From Advenella mimigardefordensis DPN7 (GTDB taxonomy: Bacteria > Pseudomonadota > Gammaproteobacteria > Burkholderiales > Burkholderiaceae_B), in assembly GCF_000521505.1 (NCBI RefSeq), contig NZ_CP003915.1, positions 1,550,001 through 1,614,000 on the forward strand: a stretch of DNA of 64,000 nucleotides, given 5' to 3'. The notes beneath the pieces were generated by a model that made no database searches, was not told the DNA's origin, and was given only the letters and a program-made list of their open reading frames with translations. Within the stretch, counting starts at the first letter, position 1, and each line of letters starts with the position of its first letter. This document shows positions 45,508 to 53,158 of this stretch, one piece after another. Position numbers and translations under genes: made by a program.

Positions 45508-46512
45508 ATGAACAAGATTGCCCCCGCAGGTGCGCGTGGTAACAGGCGGGTTTTTCTGGCCCTGACCGCCGCAACCATTGTGTTGCCCTTGCTGTTTGGC
45601 GCACCGGCACACGCTGCCTGGCCGGACCAGCCAATCAAAATTGTGGTTCCTTTTGCACCAGGCGGCAGCAATGACATTATGGCAAGGCTGATTGCAAGCA
45701 AATTAGGTCCCAGAATGTCCACAACGGTCGTGGTTGAAAATAAGGGCGGGTCGGGTGGAACCATTGGTACAGAATATGTGGTTCGCTCGAAGCCCGACGG
45801 CTATACCCTGCTGTTTGCATCTACTTCCATTACCACCAATCTGGCGACCAGCAAGGTTTTGCGTTATGACCTGGAAAAAGACCTGGAGCCCATTGGCACG
45901 ATTGCAACCAGCCCTTTTGCCGTTGTCGTCTCGAATGACTTGCCGGCAAAAACATTCAAGGAATTTGTTGATCTGGCCCACGACAAACCGGGCAGCATCA
46001 ATTATGGATCGGCTGGTGTAGGCGGCATCAACCATCTGGGTACGGCTTTGCTGGCACATGAAGCAGGAATCAGTTTGACGCATATTCCATATAAAGGCAT
46101 TTCGCTGGCGTTTACCGATCTTGCCGGCGGCGAATTGCAAATGCTGCTGCCCACTGTGGCCTCGTCGGTGCAGCAGATACGGGATGGACGAATGCGGGGC
46201 CTGGCGGTTACTGGCGCTAAGCGGTCACCGCTATTGCCTGATCTGCCAACGGTATCTGAAGCTGGGCTACCTGGATTTGAGCTGGAAGCCTGGTTTGGCC
46301 TGCTTGGGCCAGCGGGCATGCCACCCGCTGTCGTCGAAAGGCTCAATCACGAGCTCAACGCCGTGCTGGAATCGGATGATGTTCGGAAAATGCTTGAACA
46401 TGAAGGCGCAACGCCCACCCCTGGAGGGCCGCAAGTGCTGAAGAAGCTTGTCAGCTCCGAAATTGTACGCTGGAAGAACCTGATCAAAGACGCCAATATC
46501 AAAGTGCAGTAG
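45508..46512 (+). CDS. Bug/TctC family solute-binding protein 4
   Basis: The 334-residue Bug protein has a leader containing NRRVFLALTAATIVLPLL and cleavage near PAHAAW. The core shows IKIVVPFAPGGSNDIMARLI, INYGSAGVGGINHLG and the C-terminal PDLPTVSEAGLPGFE. I chose ATG 45508 because AAAGGAGA lies directly upstream; the frame back to 45412 is not signal-like. It is the fourth Bug gene in the island and differs most from the other three. Confidence 0.92.
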   Translation: MNKIAPAGARGNRRVFLALTAATIVLPLLFGAPAHAAWPDQPIKIVVPFAPGGSNDIMARLIASKLGPRMSTTVVVENKGGSGGTIGTEYVVRSKPDGYTLLFASTSITTNLATSKVLRYDLEKDLEPIGTIATSPFAVVVSNDLPAKTFKEFVDLAHDKPGSINYGSAGVGGINHLGTALLAHEAGISLTHIPYKGISLAFTDLAGGELQMLLPTVASSVQQIRDGRMRGLAVTGAKRSPLLPDLPTVSEAGLPGFELEAWFGLLGPAGMPPAVVERLNHELNAVLESDDVRKMLEHEGATPTPGGPQVLKKLVSSEIVRWKNLIKDANIKVQ

Positions 46513-46628
46513 ATCTGATACGAGAGACACCCGGCAGTGTTCTCTTTTACCGCATGTTTCGTTATGCGCTTTTGATACATGATGCAGCATGTCAATGAAT
46601 ACTGCCCAATATGGAGAGTAATTTGAGT

Positions 46629-48092
46629 ATGACCCCAGGAATTGATGAACAATCACCGATGTCCGACAGCAGCAACGCGCCACAGATCATACCGCTGATC
46701 ATCGGCAACGAACGCCGGGAGACGCGATCACGACATGAAGTCCGAGATCCGTATCGTGGCGACATAGTAGCTTATGCACCCATCTCCAGCGAGAGCGATT
46801 GTGATGCCGCACTGGGAGCCGCGTATCGAGCCAAAGTGGCAATGAGTGCCATGCCAGGGTATGAGCGGGCAGCGCTGTTGCGTAAAGCCGCGCAAAATGT
46901 CGAAGCCATTGCCGAAGAGGCAGCAAGAGCCATGACGCGAGAGAGTGGAAAAGCGCTGAAAGACAGTCTGACTGAAGTGCAGCGTTCGGCGGATACCTTG
47001 CGGTTATTTGCCGAAGAAGCGGTGCGCATACAGGGGGAACATGTTCCCATGGACGCCACCGCTATCAGTGCGGGCAAGCTGGGCATGCTCTTGCGATTCC
47101 CCGTTGGCGTTGTTGCCGCTATTACACCGTTCAATGCGCCCGTCAATCTGACGGCTCATAAGCTGGGACCAGCACTGGCAGCTGGCAACAGCATTGTGCT
47201 TAAGCCTTCACCAAAAGCGCCGCTGTCGTTTCATCTTTTCGTCGAAGCCGTTGCTGCAGCCGGCTTTCCTGCCGGCACGATTAATACTGTATATGGCGAT
47301 GAGGCTGCGGCGCAGATTGTTGGAGATCCACGCGTCGACTTTGTCAGTTTCACCGGTTCAGTGGCGGTAGGCAAGCTTATCCGCAATGCTGTCGGTATGA
47401 AACGGGTCACCCTGGAACTGGGAGGTATCGGTCCTACTTTCGTACATCGAGACGCGGATATGGAGGCTGCAGCGCGTGCATGCGCGCGCAATGCCGTCGC
47501 GGTTACCGGACAGAGTTGTGTGTCAGTTCAGAATGTTCTTGTTCATCAGGATCTCTACTCGGTGTTTACCGAGGCAGTATGCCGTGAACTGGATACGATC
47601 CGTTTTGGCGATCCCATGGATATGAATACCGACGTTGGTACCCTGATCGATGAAGCGGCAGCCATTCGCGTGCAGGCAATGATTGATGATGCTACCGGGC
47701 AGGGAGCGGAAGTGCTAAGAGGTGGTGCGCGCAAAGGGGCTCAATTGCCTGGAACGATTCTGGTGAATACCAAAGAGACGATGGATGTTATTGGAAAAGA
47801 AATCTTTGGGCCTGCCATGTCTATCAGGCCTTACAGGGACATTGAGCCGCATTTTGCTGCGATCAGCGAAAGCCCTTACGGGCTGCAATGTGGCATCTTT
47901 ACCAATTCGCTTGATCTGGCACTCTCTGCTGTTCGGCGTATCCGGACCGGTGGGGTGATTGTGAACGGTACCTCGCGCTGGCGTTCAGATCAAATGCCGT
48001 ACGGCGGGGTCAAGGACAGTGGCATGGGCCGGGAAGGTTCGCGCTACTCCACTCAGGATATGACTGAAGAGCGTTTTGTCGTTTTCAACTGA
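46629..48092 (+). CDS. Aldehyde dehydrogenase family protein 2
   Basis: The 487-residue ALDH retains all key elements: IVLKPSPKAPLS (cofactor Lys), FTGSVAVGK, catalytic Glu in LELGGIGP and nucleophile Cys in TGQSCVSVQ. It resembles lactaldehyde/glycolaldehyde-type and vanillin-type dehydrogenases. GGAGAG lies 10 nt before ATG 46629; TTG 46623 and ATG 46611 are alternatives. It precedes the zinc alcohol dehydrogenase at 48166 by 73 nt, and the pair could convert a primary alcohol to an acid. Confidence 0.9.
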   Translation: MTPGIDEQSPMSDSSNAPQIIPLIIGNERRETRSRHEVRDPYRGDIVAYAPISSESDCDAALGAAYRAKVAMSAMPGYERAALLRKAAQNVEAIAEEAARAMTRESGKALKDSLTEVQRSADTLRLFAEEAVRIQGEHVPMDATAISAGKLGMLLRFPVGVVAAITPFNAPVNLTAHKLGPALAAGNSIVLKPSPKAPLSFHLFVEAVAAAGFPAGTINTVYGDEAAAQIVGDPRVDFVSFTGSVAVGKLIRNAVGMKRVTLELGGIGPTFVHRDADMEAAARACARNAVAVTGQSCVSVQNVLVHQDLYSVFTEAVCRELDTIRFGDPMDMNTDVGTLIDEAAAIRVQAMIDDATGQGAEVLRGGARKGAQLPGTILVNTKETMDVIGKEIFGPAMSIRPYRDIEPHFAAISESPYGLQCGIFTNSLDLALSAVRRIRTGGVIVNGTSRWRSDQMPYGGVKDSGMGREGSRYSTQDMTEERFVVFN

Positions 48093-48165
48093 CATCGAAT
48101 GTCGCCTTGCCTGTTAGTCGAGATAAACAAAATAATCAATGTAAATGGAATCTGGAGAAAGCTGA

Positions 48166-49296
48166 ATGAAGATGACAGCAGCAGTGATGTATGAACAGGG
48201 CTTGCCCACCCCTTATGCCGAAAGTGGTCCCTTCCGGATCGAAGAGGTGGACCTTGAAGGGCCCGGCGAGGGCGAAGTGCTGGTTGAGGTACGAGGGGCG
48301 GGGCTGTGCCATTCGGATCTGTCGCAAGTGGCAGGCATTCGCAAGCGAACGCTGCCTGTTGTTGGCGGACACGAGGGTGCGGGCATTGTACGGGAAGTTG
48401 GCAAGGGCGTAACACAGGTCAAAGAGGGTGATCATGTTGTCATGACCGTGGTCGCTGGTTGTGGCTGTTGCCGTCCGTGTATCGAGAGTCGTCCTGTGCT
48501 GTGCAATGGCATTACCGCCTCGCGCGCTCAGGGTCTGTTAGCCAACGGCATGCGTCGCATCAGCCGCAATGGCGAGCCGATTTATCATTACAGCGGGGTA
48601 TCATCCTTCGCCCAATACGCGATTACCTTGCCTGGCTCTTTGATCAAGGTCGATCCGGCCGTGCCGCTGGATGTGGCTGCCATGTTCGGTTGTGCTGTGG
48701 TGACGGGGGCCGGCAGCGTCTTTAACGCAGCGCAGGTTAGGCCTGGGCAAAATGTTGCGGTTTTCGGACTGGGTGGGGTTGGTCTGAATGCAGTCATGGC
48801 CGCCAGGATATCCGGTGCATCGGAGATTATCGGTATCGATATCAATGAAAGCAAATTCTCTTTGGCACGCGAACTCGGGTGCACGCATACTCTTTCAGCG
48901 ACTTCTGCTGATCTGGTTACCCAGGTGAAAGATTTGACAAATGGAGGCGTGGATTTTGCTTTCGAAGTGTCAGGCAGCAAGGCAGCCATGCAGTCTGCTG
49001 TTGCACTGACCCGTAAGGGTGGTCAGGTGGTGTGTGTGGGATTGGGCGCTTTTGGCGATATGTATCAATACGACCATGCTTCGCTGGTTGCCGACGAAAA
49101 AGTGTTCAGAGGTTCTTTTATGGGCAGTTGCGTGCCTGAAAGGGATCTGCCTCGTTATTTGAAATTTTTCCAGGACGGAAAAATGCCTGTCGATAAACTC
49201 AAGAGTGGCACTATGTGTTTTGATCAGTTGAATCACAACCTTGATTTGCTTGATCGTGGCGAGGTCGTCAGACAGGTTCTGCTCCCGCATGGTTAA
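48166..49296 (+). CDS. Zinc-dependent alcohol dehydrogenase 2, paralogue of the one at 34277
   Basis: The 376-residue medium-chain dehydrogenase matches the 34277 product almost throughout: MYEQGLPTPYAESGPFRIEE, GLCHSDLSQVAGIRKR, GGHEGAGIVREVG, the structural-zinc Cys set CGCCRPCIESRPVLC and VFGLGGVGLNAVMAA. It should act on the same or a related alcohol. It is the last gene of the element-D operon. The strong hairpin at 49322-49345 follows its stop. Confidence 0.9.
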   Translation: MKMTAAVMYEQGLPTPYAESGPFRIEEVDLEGPGEGEVLVEVRGAGLCHSDLSQVAGIRKRTLPVVGGHEGAGIVREVGKGVTQVKEGDHVVMTVVAGCGCCRPCIESRPVLCNGITASRAQGLLANGMRRISRNGEPIYHYSGVSSFAQYAITLPGSLIKVDPAVPLDVAAMFGCAVVTGAGSVFNAAQVRPGQNVAVFGLGGVGLNAVMAARISGASEIIGIDINESKFSLARELGCTHTLSATSADLVTQVKDLTNGGVDFAFEVSGSKAAMQSAVALTRKGGQVVCVGLGAFGDMYQYDHASLVADEKVFRGSFMGSCVPERDLPRYLKFFQDGKMPVDKLKSGTMCFDQLNHNLDLLDRGEVVRQVLLPHG

Positions 49297-49321
49297 TGGT
49301 CAAACTGCACATTAGGGTGTT

Positions 49322-49345
49322 TTCCCAGTCCGTTGGGACTGGGAA
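49322..49345. terminator. Strong hairpin between convergent genes
   Basis: Arms TTCCCAGTCC (49322-49331) and GGACTGGGAA (49336-49345) form a 10-bp stem with a 4-nt loop between the alcohol dehydrogenase and the convergent Hint-domain gene. A T-run is lacking on both sides. Confidence 0.5.
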
Positions 49346-49391
49346 TGATTGATGAAATGCAGACTTGTTTTGTGCACAACCCTAGCCACCA

Positions 49392-49913
49392 TCACCCAAC
49401 GCGTTTCACAGTCTCAGGCATCTGCATCCAATTCGCACGCTCCAGCAGCCTTGCACGGATTGCTTCCAGCACAGGACCTTTGCGAACCACTGTCATACCG
49501 GGAATATCCGGTCTGCCTTTTGCCGGCCCAAAGTCCGGATTCATTTCCACTTCATGTGCATTCTGGAACATTTTTCGATTGCCGGTATCCACATAAGACT
49601 CGGCTGGTACGCCCTCGGCCAGCAAAATATCGAACTGCTCGAGTTCGATATGAAAGTACTCGAACGACACCATATCGACCAGTTGCACGATTGATATGTT
49701 ATTGACCAGTGCCATTGCAGGAACGAGATTGCCGTCGAAGAACAAATGATGGCCGGGCGAGACAGTGAGATCGCGGTGCGGAATGTTGTCTGCGATACTC
49801 CCCAGTGAGCCGAATGTGTCAATGTTGATCCTTAGGATATCTCCGCCGTAATCAGCCTGATCGATCTCCATTGATCTGGTGTTGTCTTCAATATTCAGAT
49901 CTACTATAGCCAT
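49392..49913 (-). CDS. Orphan C-terminal half of a Hint domain (Hint_2-type)
   Basis: The 173-residue protein carries the second half of a Hedgehog/intein-like Hint_2 domain: RDLTVSPGHHLFFDG, ALVNNISIVQL, FEYFHIELEQFDILLAEG and AESYVDTGNRKMF, all typical of the block after the catalytic core. The first half, with the nucleophilic Cys of CFxxGT and the VExLxxGD block, is missing. I looked upstream in the same frame to the stop near 50061 and found none. ATG 49913 has an AGGTGA ribosome-binding site, so it may be expressed. It is either a decayed remnant or a stand-alone domain. Confidence 0.7.
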   Translation of the reverse strand: MAIVDLNIEDNTRSMEIDQADYGGDILRINIDTFGSLGSIADNIPHRDLTVSPGHHLFFDGNLVPAMALVNNISIVQLVDMVSFEYFHIELEQFDILLAEGVPAESYVDTGNRKMFQNAHEVEMNPDFGPAKGRPDIPGMTVVRKGPVLEAIRARLLERANWMQMPETVKRVG

Positions 49914-50189
49914 CTTTTCACCTATCCAGTTAACTGATTTTTTTATCTGTGATGGGTGAGCCAAGCTAATCACCCTTATTTTTTGTAAATGATTGAAATA
50001 TTTAATAAAGTGATTATTAATAGAAATCAGGTGAAAATCAACGGAATCAACGGCAATGGTTTAATCGGTGCCGCTTCCCGCTTGAAATTAATGTATCAGA
50101 ATGTAATTTGTCGTTGTGATTTATCGCATTTTATCCAATTATCGCGACCGTCTATAATCCAGCGATCTTCCCCTGAATGACTCGAGTTA

Positions 50190-51185
50190 ATGGTTGCAAT
50201 GCTCAAACTGAAAGACGTTCTTGAAAATCGACAGATCGTTATTTATTTCCTCTCTGTCGCATTAGCGGCCTTATGCGTGTATTTTGTTCCTGGCACACAC
50301 GTACTGGAGCAGGGCATTAATCCGGCGCTTGCCTTTATGCTGTTCGTCACATTTTTGCAGGTACCATTAGGCCAGCTGCAGCGTGCATTTATGCATGGGC
50401 GGTTTGTCGCTGCGTTGCTCATCAGCAATTTCCTGGTCATACCTTTATTTGTTGCGGTACTTGCCCAGTTTCTGCCGGCAGATCCACACGTCAGGCTAGG
50501 TGTTTTGCTGGTGCTGCTGACACCGTGTATTGACTATGTGGTTACTTTTTCTCATTTAGGGCGTGCTGACGCAAGGCTGTTATTGGCTTCCACACCAACC
50601 CTGCTGCTTGCTCAAATGTTGCTGTTGCCTCTTTATTTGAGTCTGTTTCTTGGTGACGAGGGCCGTCAGCTCGTTCAGGTCGGCCCCTTTATTGAGGCGT
50701 TCGTTTGGCTGGTTGCGGTGCCTCTGGCATTGGCGGCGATCGTGCAGCGATGGGCGGGTAAAAGTAAGGCAGGACAGAAGGCTGAAGAGATACTGGGTCT
50801 TTTACCTGTGCCCGCGACAGCGCTTGTATTGGCAATCGTTGTTCTCGCCATCCTGCCGCAGCTGGGCCCGGCTTCCGGCGCAGCGATCAGCGTAGTGCCT
50901 GTTTATATCGCATTTGCAATTGTTGCCCCATTGCTGGGGTGGGGCGTTAGCCGAATGTTCAGGGTAGAACCGGCAGCGGGCCGCGCCGTGGCTTTCAGTG
51001 CCGGCACAAGAAACTCGCTGGTGGTGTTGCCGCTAGCGCTTTCTGTGCCCGGAGCGATTCCAGTCGTACCGGCGATTATCGTTACGCAAACACTGGTAGA
51101 GCTGTTGAGTGAACTTGTTTATATTCGGTATGTGCCCAGGCTTAATCACAAATGTGAAGATGCCAGCCAATCGGTGTTGAAATAG
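50190..51185 (+). CDS. ACR3/SBF-type (arsenic resistance-like) transporter
   Basis: The 331-residue protein has about ten membrane helices of the bile acid:sodium symporter/ACR3 superfamily. The LTPCIDYVV segment holds Cys113 at the place of the conserved Cys of ACR3 arsenite exporters. The C-terminal AVAFSAGTRNSLVVLPLAL is the second conserved motif. Such proteins are commonly annotated as arsenic resistance proteins, yet no arsR or arsC is nearby, so organic-anion transport is equally possible. Starts at 50190 and 50199 are both credible. Confidence 0.83.
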   Translation: MVAMLKLKDVLENRQIVIYFLSVALAALCVYFVPGTHVLEQGINPALAFMLFVTFLQVPLGQLQRAFMHGRFVAALLISNFLVIPLFVAVLAQFLPADPHVRLGVLLVLLTPCIDYVVTFSHLGRADARLLLASTPTLLLAQMLLLPLYLSLFLGDEGRQLVQVGPFIEAFVWLVAVPLALAAIVQRWAGKSKAGQKAEEILGLLPVPATALVLAIVVLAILPQLGPASGAAISVVPVYIAFAIVAPLLGWGVSRMFRVEPAAGRAVAFSAGTRNSLVVLPLALSVPGAIPVVPAIIVTQTLVELLSELVYIRYVPRLNHKCEDASQSVLK

Positions 51186-51292
51186 CGATTCCACAGGGCA
51201 GTGCTTACCCCTTAAAGGAACGGTCCTCTTTGCGTCCTTTATTCAAAATGATTAAATGGCTGCAGGTGCGAAAAAAATAGCCCTGGCTATTT

Positions 51293-51628
51293 TTATAATC
51301 GAGCAGCTTCGGCTATAACATTTGCGGCCCACTGATTCAGGCTTATACCTGATGCCTGGGCGGCCAATGCGGCCGCGTGATGGGTTTCAGGTGATACGCG
51401 CAGGACGAATTTTCCGGAAAACTGCTTTTTAGGCTCAATCCCGCGTTTCTTACACTCTTCAAGAAAGATGCGCAACGAAGTTTGCGCCTCATTTTTGAGG
51501 GTGATTACGTCTGAAGCGTAAAAGTCTGCGCCACCATTCAGGTCAATGAATTCGCCTCGAAACATATCAGTTTCCGGGTCATAGGAAATAACGGCTTTAT
51601 AACCGTCAATACTAAGAATATTGTTCAT
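51293..51628 (-). CDS. hicB: HicB family antitoxin
   Basis: The 111-residue protein has the HicB layout. An RNase H-like fold at the N-terminus (ILSIDGYKAVISYDPETDMFRGEFIDLNG, within residues 3-31) is followed by a C-terminal ribbon-helix-helix (FVLRVSPETHHAAALAAQASGISLNQW). It would neutralise HicA and repress the pair. GGAGTGA precedes the ATG, and its start lies 4 nt after the hicA stop. Confidence 0.88.
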   Translation of the reverse strand: MNNILSIDGYKAVISYDPETDMFRGEFIDLNGGADFYASDVITLKNEAQTSLRIFLEECKKRGIEPKKQFSGKFVLRVSPETHHAAALAAQASGISLNQWAANVIAEAARL

Positions 51629-51632
51629 GGTT

Positions 51633-51875
51633 TCACTCCGTTTTCTTCAAGCCATTTTCGAATACTTGCGACCCCTTATCCACATCGGGTGTGGGATGCG
51701 GCTTGTGTAGTACTCGGATTTGATTAAACAGATATATCGCAACGCGAGACCCTTCACGCTCCGTTACTTCACCACCGAGTTCTACGAAGAGGGCCAGCAA
51801 GTCTGGCCATTTAACGCTTGAGGGTGTGGGTCGCGAAAAAATGAGTTCAAGGGTTTTTCGATGCTTTGATTTCAT
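51633..51875 (-). CDS. hicA: HicA family toxin (mRNA interferase)
   Basis: The 80-residue protein begins MKSKHRKTLELIFSRPTPSSV and contains EREGSRVAIYL and LHKPHPTPD, typical of the HicA branch with double-stranded-RNA-binding-like fold. In this branch GSR stands where classical HicA has the GS-H catalytic His, so its RNase mechanism is less certain. Toxin-before-antitoxin order with 4-nt spacing matches hicAB. The pair appears intact and should be a functional toxin-antitoxin module. Confidence 0.85.
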   Translation of the reverse strand: MKSKHRKTLELIFSRPTPSSVKWPDLLALFVELGGEVTEREGSRVAIYLFNQIRVLHKPHPTPDVDKGSQVFENGLKKTE

Positions 51876-51884
51876 GCGTTAAAT

Positions 51885-51903
51885 GATACTAAAATATAGT
51901 ATC
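51885..51903. promoter_or_regulatory. hicAB operator dyad
   Basis: GATACTA (51885-51891) and TAGTATC (51897-51903) form a perfect 7-bp dyad with a 5-bp AT spacer, 10 nt upstream of the hicA ATG. This is a suitable site for autorepression by the HicB ribbon-helix-helix. Confidence 0.65.
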
Positions 51904-52070
51904 ACAAACGATAGGTACTTTCCGATAGGGGTCGGGGTGCCGATGCGTGAAATACTGCAATCTCTCGAGGTCGCCAAAATTCGAAGAATTTTGCCGTGAG
52001 TCGATTTGGTCACCAATGTATCCGTCTACTTAAGCATGCTTTTGGAAAGCCATTCGGTATGGACAAAAAA

Positions 52071-52098
52071 AACCGCTCAATTAGAGCGGTTCTAAAAA
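52071..52098. terminator. Bidirectional rho-independent terminator
   Basis: Eight-bp arms AACCGCTC (52071-52078) and GAGCGGTT (52084-52091) have a 5-nt loop. A-run upstream and A-run downstream give U-runs on the minus-strand transcript and only a weak one on the plus strand. It lies after the antitoxin-like remnant. Confidence 0.75.
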
Positions 52099-52121
52099 AA
52101 TTAAAGCGTTCAAGGTAGTGA

Positions 52122-52279
52122 TTATCTCACTACAACAGGCATCCCTTTCGTTGCGTCCAGCGTCAAACCTTTCGGCGGCGTACCAGCAATGCCTAATCTG
52201 GTACCTTTTTCAATTTCTTCCGTAATCATACGGAAATATCTCAGGCTGCGTCAATGACTGCCTCGTCGCGGCCGAGCTC
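52122..52279 (-). pseudogene. Frameshifted remnant of a ribbon-helix-helix-like antitoxin/regulator
   Basis: After the higA stop, one frame reads ELGRDEAVIDAA and then stops. The next frame continues LRYFRMITEEIEKG and ends TKGMPVVVR-stop at 52122. One missing base in the CC run near 52242 would join them into a continuous helix pattern seen in small ribbon-helix-helix regulators (AVIDAALRYFRMITEEIEKG). The N-terminus is cut off at the higA stop. I infer a decayed gene; the family assignment rests on the helix pattern alone. Confidence 0.5.
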
Positions 52280-52286
52280 GCATCAA

Positions 52287-52568
52287 TTACGCCAAAGCCT
52301 GAGTTAGCGGTACGACGAAATCATGACGTTGCTGTTCTGCCTGCCATAGGTCGTAGTCTGATTGCATCCCGGCCCAGAGGTTGCTACTGGTGCCAAGCAG
52401 AATCGACAGTCGGACTGCCATATCGGCCGAAATAGCGGCCTTTCCGTTCAAAATGCGAGACAGGGCTGCGCGGGTCACGCCAAGGCGCTGCGCGGCTTCT
52501 GTCACACTTGTTTGACCCAAATATTCGCGCAATACCATTCCTGGATGTGCTGGGTTGTGCATACGCAT
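52287..52568 (-). CDS. higA: HigA family antitoxin (XRE helix-turn-helix), orphaned
   Basis: The 93-residue protein begins MRMHNPAHPGMVLREYLG and has the HigA helix-turn-helix VTEAAQRLGVTRAALSRILNGKAAIS and SNLWAGMQSDYDLWQAEQQ. It is complete and has an AGGAG ribosome-binding site. Its expected toxin gene upstream is reduced to two terminal pieces, so it is now an antitoxin without a partner. It may still repress its own promoter or cross-react with other HigB toxins. Confidence 0.9.
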   Translation of the reverse strand: MRMHNPAHPGMVLREYLGQTSVTEAAQRLGVTRAALSRILNGKAAISADMAVRLSILLGTSSNLWAGMQSDYDLWQAEQQRHDFVVPLTQALA

Positions 52569-52577
52569 ACTGTACTC

Positions 52578-52671
52578 CTAATGATAGTCCTGATAGTACG
52601 GCTTGTATTCCGGATTTACTGCCCGTGCGGAAGAATTTCTCCAGACCCTTGTGAATAAAACTTCTAATCAT
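52578..52671 (-). pseudogene. higB: higB toxin remnant with large internal deletion
   Basis: From ATG 52671 the frame encodes MIRSFIHKGLEKFFRTGSKS then GIQ, the HigB N-terminus, to 52603. After one extra base a second frame encodes PYYQDYH-stop (52601-52578), the typical HigB C-terminus (DYxDYH). The middle, about 60 codons relative to the usual 92, is absent, and the junction is out of frame. The toxin is therefore inactive. The stop lies directly before the higA ribosome-binding site, as in intact higBA loci. Confidence 0.75.
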
Positions 52672-52696
52672 CGCAGACCTTATTCTGTATATCATG

Positions 52697-52719
52697 ACTA
52701 TACGATATATGTGTATAGT
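52697..52719. promoter_or_regulatory. higBA operator dyad
   Basis: ACTATAC (52697-52703) and GTATAGT (52713-52719) form a perfect 7-bp dyad with a 9-bp spacer. It lies 26 nt upstream of the remnant higB ATG, where HigA autorepression sites occur. Confidence 0.6.
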
Positions 52720-53007
52720 GTCAATGCTCGGTTTCTACGTGATCTCGTTTCTACGTGATCTCGGATCGGAGTTAATACGTTAATTATGATCAGGGAGGGC
52801 CACGATGCTTAGACCCTGAATATTCAAAAGACGTTCAAAGAATGATTGGTCAAGCTCAATGCGACAAATCGTCGGCAATGTACAGTAGGCCGGTTTTGCA
52901 GGGTATTTTCGTTTCGATTCAACTGCAATAATGAACGAGAGCAATGTGACGTCGACAAAAACAAAAACGGCCCGTGCATGAATATGCGATCGGACCGTTT
53001 ATATGTT
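52720..53007. other. Gap between the higBA promoter and tRNA-fMet
   Basis: No supported gene. It contains the 16-bp tandem duplication at 52732-52763. No attachment-site-like direct repeat of the tRNA 3' end was seen nearby. Confidence 0.4.
52732..52763. repeat. Perfect 16-bp tandem duplication
   Basis: TTTCTACGTGATCTCG is present twice back to back (52732-52747 and 52748-52763), upstream of the higBA promoter. Confidence 0.9.
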
Positions 53008-53084
<77 letters not shown>

Positions 53085-53158
53085 GCTGTCTGTGTAAGAA
53101 AAGAATATTAGCCCATTTTGAGTTATGATGCAAGTCTGATTACACCAAGCGAAATATC

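Noticed and set aside
49914..50070. N-terminal half of the Hint domain upstream of the orphan half
   Set aside because: Reading back in frame from 49913 reaches a stop near 50061 without a CFxxGT or VExLxxGD block.
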